NCBI GenBank assembly: GCA_002690085.1
Contig: NZDM01000023.1
Location: forward strand, 1-5,281
Length of the DNA: 5,281 nt
Origin: Flavobacteriaceae bacterium
Lineage (GTDB): Bacteria; Bacteroidota; Bacteroidia; Flavobacteriales; Flavobacteriaceae
Direction: 5' to 3'
The translations under genes and the position numbers were made by a program. Position 1 is the stretch's first letter. Every line of letters begins with the position of its first letter. The notes under the pieces were generated by a model. That model was not told the origin of the DNA and searched no databases. It was given only the letters and a program-made list of their open reading frames with translations. Shown here in pieces: positions 4,110 to 5,281 of this stretch.

Positions 4110-4928
4110 CTAAGTAGTAGAAAGAATTACTTGCATTTGTTGTTGCATCGCTTTTGCTTTATTGCTAGCTTGGGCAGCAAAGTCTGTATCGTTAGATGCA
4201 TAGATTATAGCCCTTGAAGAATTGACCAAAAGACCCACTTCAGTATTTAATCCATACTTACAAACGTCTTCTAAACTACCACCTTGAGCCCCAATGCCCG
4301 GAATTAGCAAAAAACTATTAGGAACAATGTCTCGGATTTTTTTAAAATAGGCTGCTTTTGTGGCCCCTACCACATACATCAATTGTTTTGAGTTTTTCCA
4401 TGTTTTAGAAGTATCTAGAATAGATTCAAACAAAAGAGCATTAGTGTTTTCTTTGGTTTGGAAATCGAATGCACCCTTGTTGGATGTCAGCGCGAGGAGA
4501 ATGGTGTGCTTCTCATTAAATTCTAAAAAAGGCTCAACAGAATCGCTACCCATGTATGGAGACACCGTAATACTATCAAAACCTAAATCTTCAAAAAAAG
4601 CCTTGGCATACATCCGACTTGTATTGCCAATATCGCCACGTTTGGCATCGGCAATGGTGAAAATTTCAGGGTAATTATCATTTAAATAATCAATGGTTTG
4701 TTTCAATGCTTTCCAACCGTCTTGACCATAAGCCTCGTAAAAAGCAATGTTGGGTTTATAGGCAACGCAAAGGTGATGCGTTGCATCAATAATGGCCTTA
4801 TTAAATTCAAAAATAGGCGAAGATGTCTTTAAAAGATGAGGCGGTATTTTGGACAGGTCTACATCTAATCCAATGCAAAGAAAAGATTGTTTTTTTCTAA
4901 TTTCCGATACGATACTTTCAACTTTCAT
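4110..4928 (-). CDS. pyrF: Orotidine 5'-phosphate decarboxylase, type 2
   Basis: This cytoplasmic enzyme decarboxylates OMP to UMP, the last step of de novo pyrimidine synthesis. The length (272 residues from ATG 4928) fits the longer type 2 subfamily. Counting from that ATG, visible catalytic parts are GLDVD (Asp22), AYKPN (Lys58) and the hallmark DAKRGDIGNTS (94-104), giving the Lys/Asp/Lys/Asp set Lys58, Asp94, Lys96, Asp99. PYMG (124-127), GATK (188-191), PGIGAQGG (210-217) and SSRAI with Arg239 make the phosphate and loop site. All key residues are intact. A TTG start three codons earlier (4937) overlaps the prfA stop as TTGA. I prefer ATG 4928 because related proteins begin about ten residues before the Lys-rich QSFL segment. 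Five bases separate the prfA stop from this ATG, so the two genes are probably one operon. The stop is TAG. Confidence 0.96.
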   Translation of the reverse strand: MKVESIVSEIRKKQSFLCIGLDVDLSKIPPHLLKTSSPIFEFNKAIIDATHHLCVAYKPNIAFYEAYGQDGWKALKQTIDYLNDNYPEIFTIADAKRGDIGNTSRMYAKAFFEDLGFDSITVSPYMGSDSVEPFLEFNEKHTILLALTSNKGAFDFQTKENTNALLFESILDTSKTWKNSKQLMYVVGATKAAYFKKIRDIVPNSFLLIPGIGAQGGSLEDVCKYGLNTEVGLLVNSSRAIIYASNDTDFAAQASNKAKAMQQQMQVILSTT

Positions 4929-4933
4929 AGACT

Positions 4934-5281
4934 TCAAATTACATCTGAATTAGATTTGAGTTTTTCGGTATTTTCAGCAAGCATGAGTTCATCAATGACC
5001 TTTTGAATGTCGCCGTTTATAATGTTTGATAAATCGTAAAGCGTCAGTCCAATGCGGTGGTCTGTTACGCGTCCTTGAGGGTAATTGTACGTTCTAATTT
5101 TAGCACTGCGGTCTCCTGATGAAACCATACTTTTTCGTTTTTCAGAATCCGCAGCTTGTTTTTTTGCTAATTCCATCTCATAGAGTCGAGAGCGTAAAAC
5201 TTTCAATGCTTTTTCTAAATTTTTATGTGATGATTTTTGATCTTGACAACTGACAATCATGCCTGTTGGCTCATGGTGAAG
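4934..5281 (-). CDS. prfA: Peptide chain release factor 1, C-terminal part (gene leaves the window)
   Basis: RF1 reads UAA and UAG in the ribosomal A site and triggers release of the finished protein. Only the last 115 residues are here; the frame is open to the right edge, so the ATG at 5260-5258 is an internal methionine and not the start. From the edge the protein reads LHHEPTGMIVSCQDQKSSHKN, matching the segment just after the GGQ peptide-release loop, which should lie about 13-16 codons outside the window. It continues with EKALKVLRSRL and then SGDRSAKIRTYNYPQGRVTDHRIG. The YNxPQGRVTDHRI form is that of RF1 and not RF2. The stop-codon recognition (PxT-type) domain lies outside the window. 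The gene precedes pyrF with five bases between stop and ATG, an arrangement I recall from other Bacteroidota. Its promoter is not in view. Confidence 0.95.
   Translation of the reverse strand, partial: LHHEPTGMIVSCQDQKSSHKNLEKALKVLRSRLYEMELAKKQAADSEKRKSMVSSGDRSAKIRTYNYPQGRVTDHRIGLTLYDLSNIINGDIQKVIDELMLAENTEKLKSNSDVI

Noticed and set aside
4061..4132. Terminators between the helical protein gene and pyrF
   Set aside because: AAAGTTTAA/TTAACTTT is almost pure A/T with a 25-base loop. On the pyrF side, AAGTA/TACTT is only 5 bp before a T6 run. Neither is convincing by eye.
4360..4674. 104-codon forward frame within pyrF
   Set aside because: It lies opposite the catalytic DAKRGD region of pyrF and is explained by codon constraint there.
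5258..5260. ATG as the start of a short separate gene
   Set aside because: The frame stays open to the edge and encodes HHEPTG, the expected release factor 1 sequence upstream, so this is an internal methionine.
1..5281. Mobile elements, CRISPR array, tRNA or rRNA genes, defence or biosynthetic cluster
   Set aside because: No repeats of the right length, transposase or RNA-gene signatures were seen on either strand; the genes are housekeeping or conserved hypothetical.

Overview
The window looks like ordinary core chromosome from a member of the Flavobacteriaceae (Bacteroidota); the genus cannot be told. The DNA is AT-rich. No Shine-Dalgarno sequence stands out before any gene, and start codons follow A-rich stretches. 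Several genes have the Bacteroidota promoter pattern TTG / TAnnTTTG about 22 bases apart. Two proteins begin with Bacteroidota-type lipoprotein signals ending in Asn-Cys-Lys-Asp/Glu. The protein sequences (IlvE, PyrF, release factor 1, DUF1684, CrcB) resemble flavobacterial families as I remember them; no database search was possible.

Layout, left to right. Positions 1-102 (-) hold the first 34 codons of a lipoprotein that runs off the left edge. ilvE (207-1262, +), the branched-chain aminotransferase, is read divergently from it behind a good promoter. A MazG/PRA-PH-like nucleotide pyrophosphohydrolase (1263-1649, -) meets ilvE stop codon to stop codon with no spacer. A 62-residue two-helix membrane protein (1696-1884, +) is divergent from it. 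After a 249-base gap with a hairpin-rich leader comes crcB/fluC (2134-2505, +), a fluoride channel, with a candidate intrinsic terminator folded from its own last codons. Its stop overlaps the stop of a DUF1684 lipoprotein (2502-3110, -). That gene overlaps the end of, and is probably co-transcribed with, an Lrp/AsnC-family regulator (3107-3553, -). A very AT-rich divergent region with a 15-bp dyad separates the regulator from a conserved helical protein of unknown function (3673-4062, +). The right end carries prfA (release factor 1, 4934 to the edge, -, missing its 5' part) followed directly by pyrF (4110-4928, -), probably one operon.

The genes serve general housekeeping: branched-chain amino acid transamination, nucleotide pool cleaning, fluoride export, UMP synthesis and translation termination. 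There is no mobile element, CRISPR array, RNA gene or defence system in view, and no convincing new multi-gene system. The points worth a second look are small: a ten-codon ORF rich in Leu/Val/Ile just before ilvE, the structured crcB leader without the known fluoride riboswitch consensus, a terminator inside the crcB coding end, dyads in the Lrp intergenic region, and TTGA stop/start overlaps.
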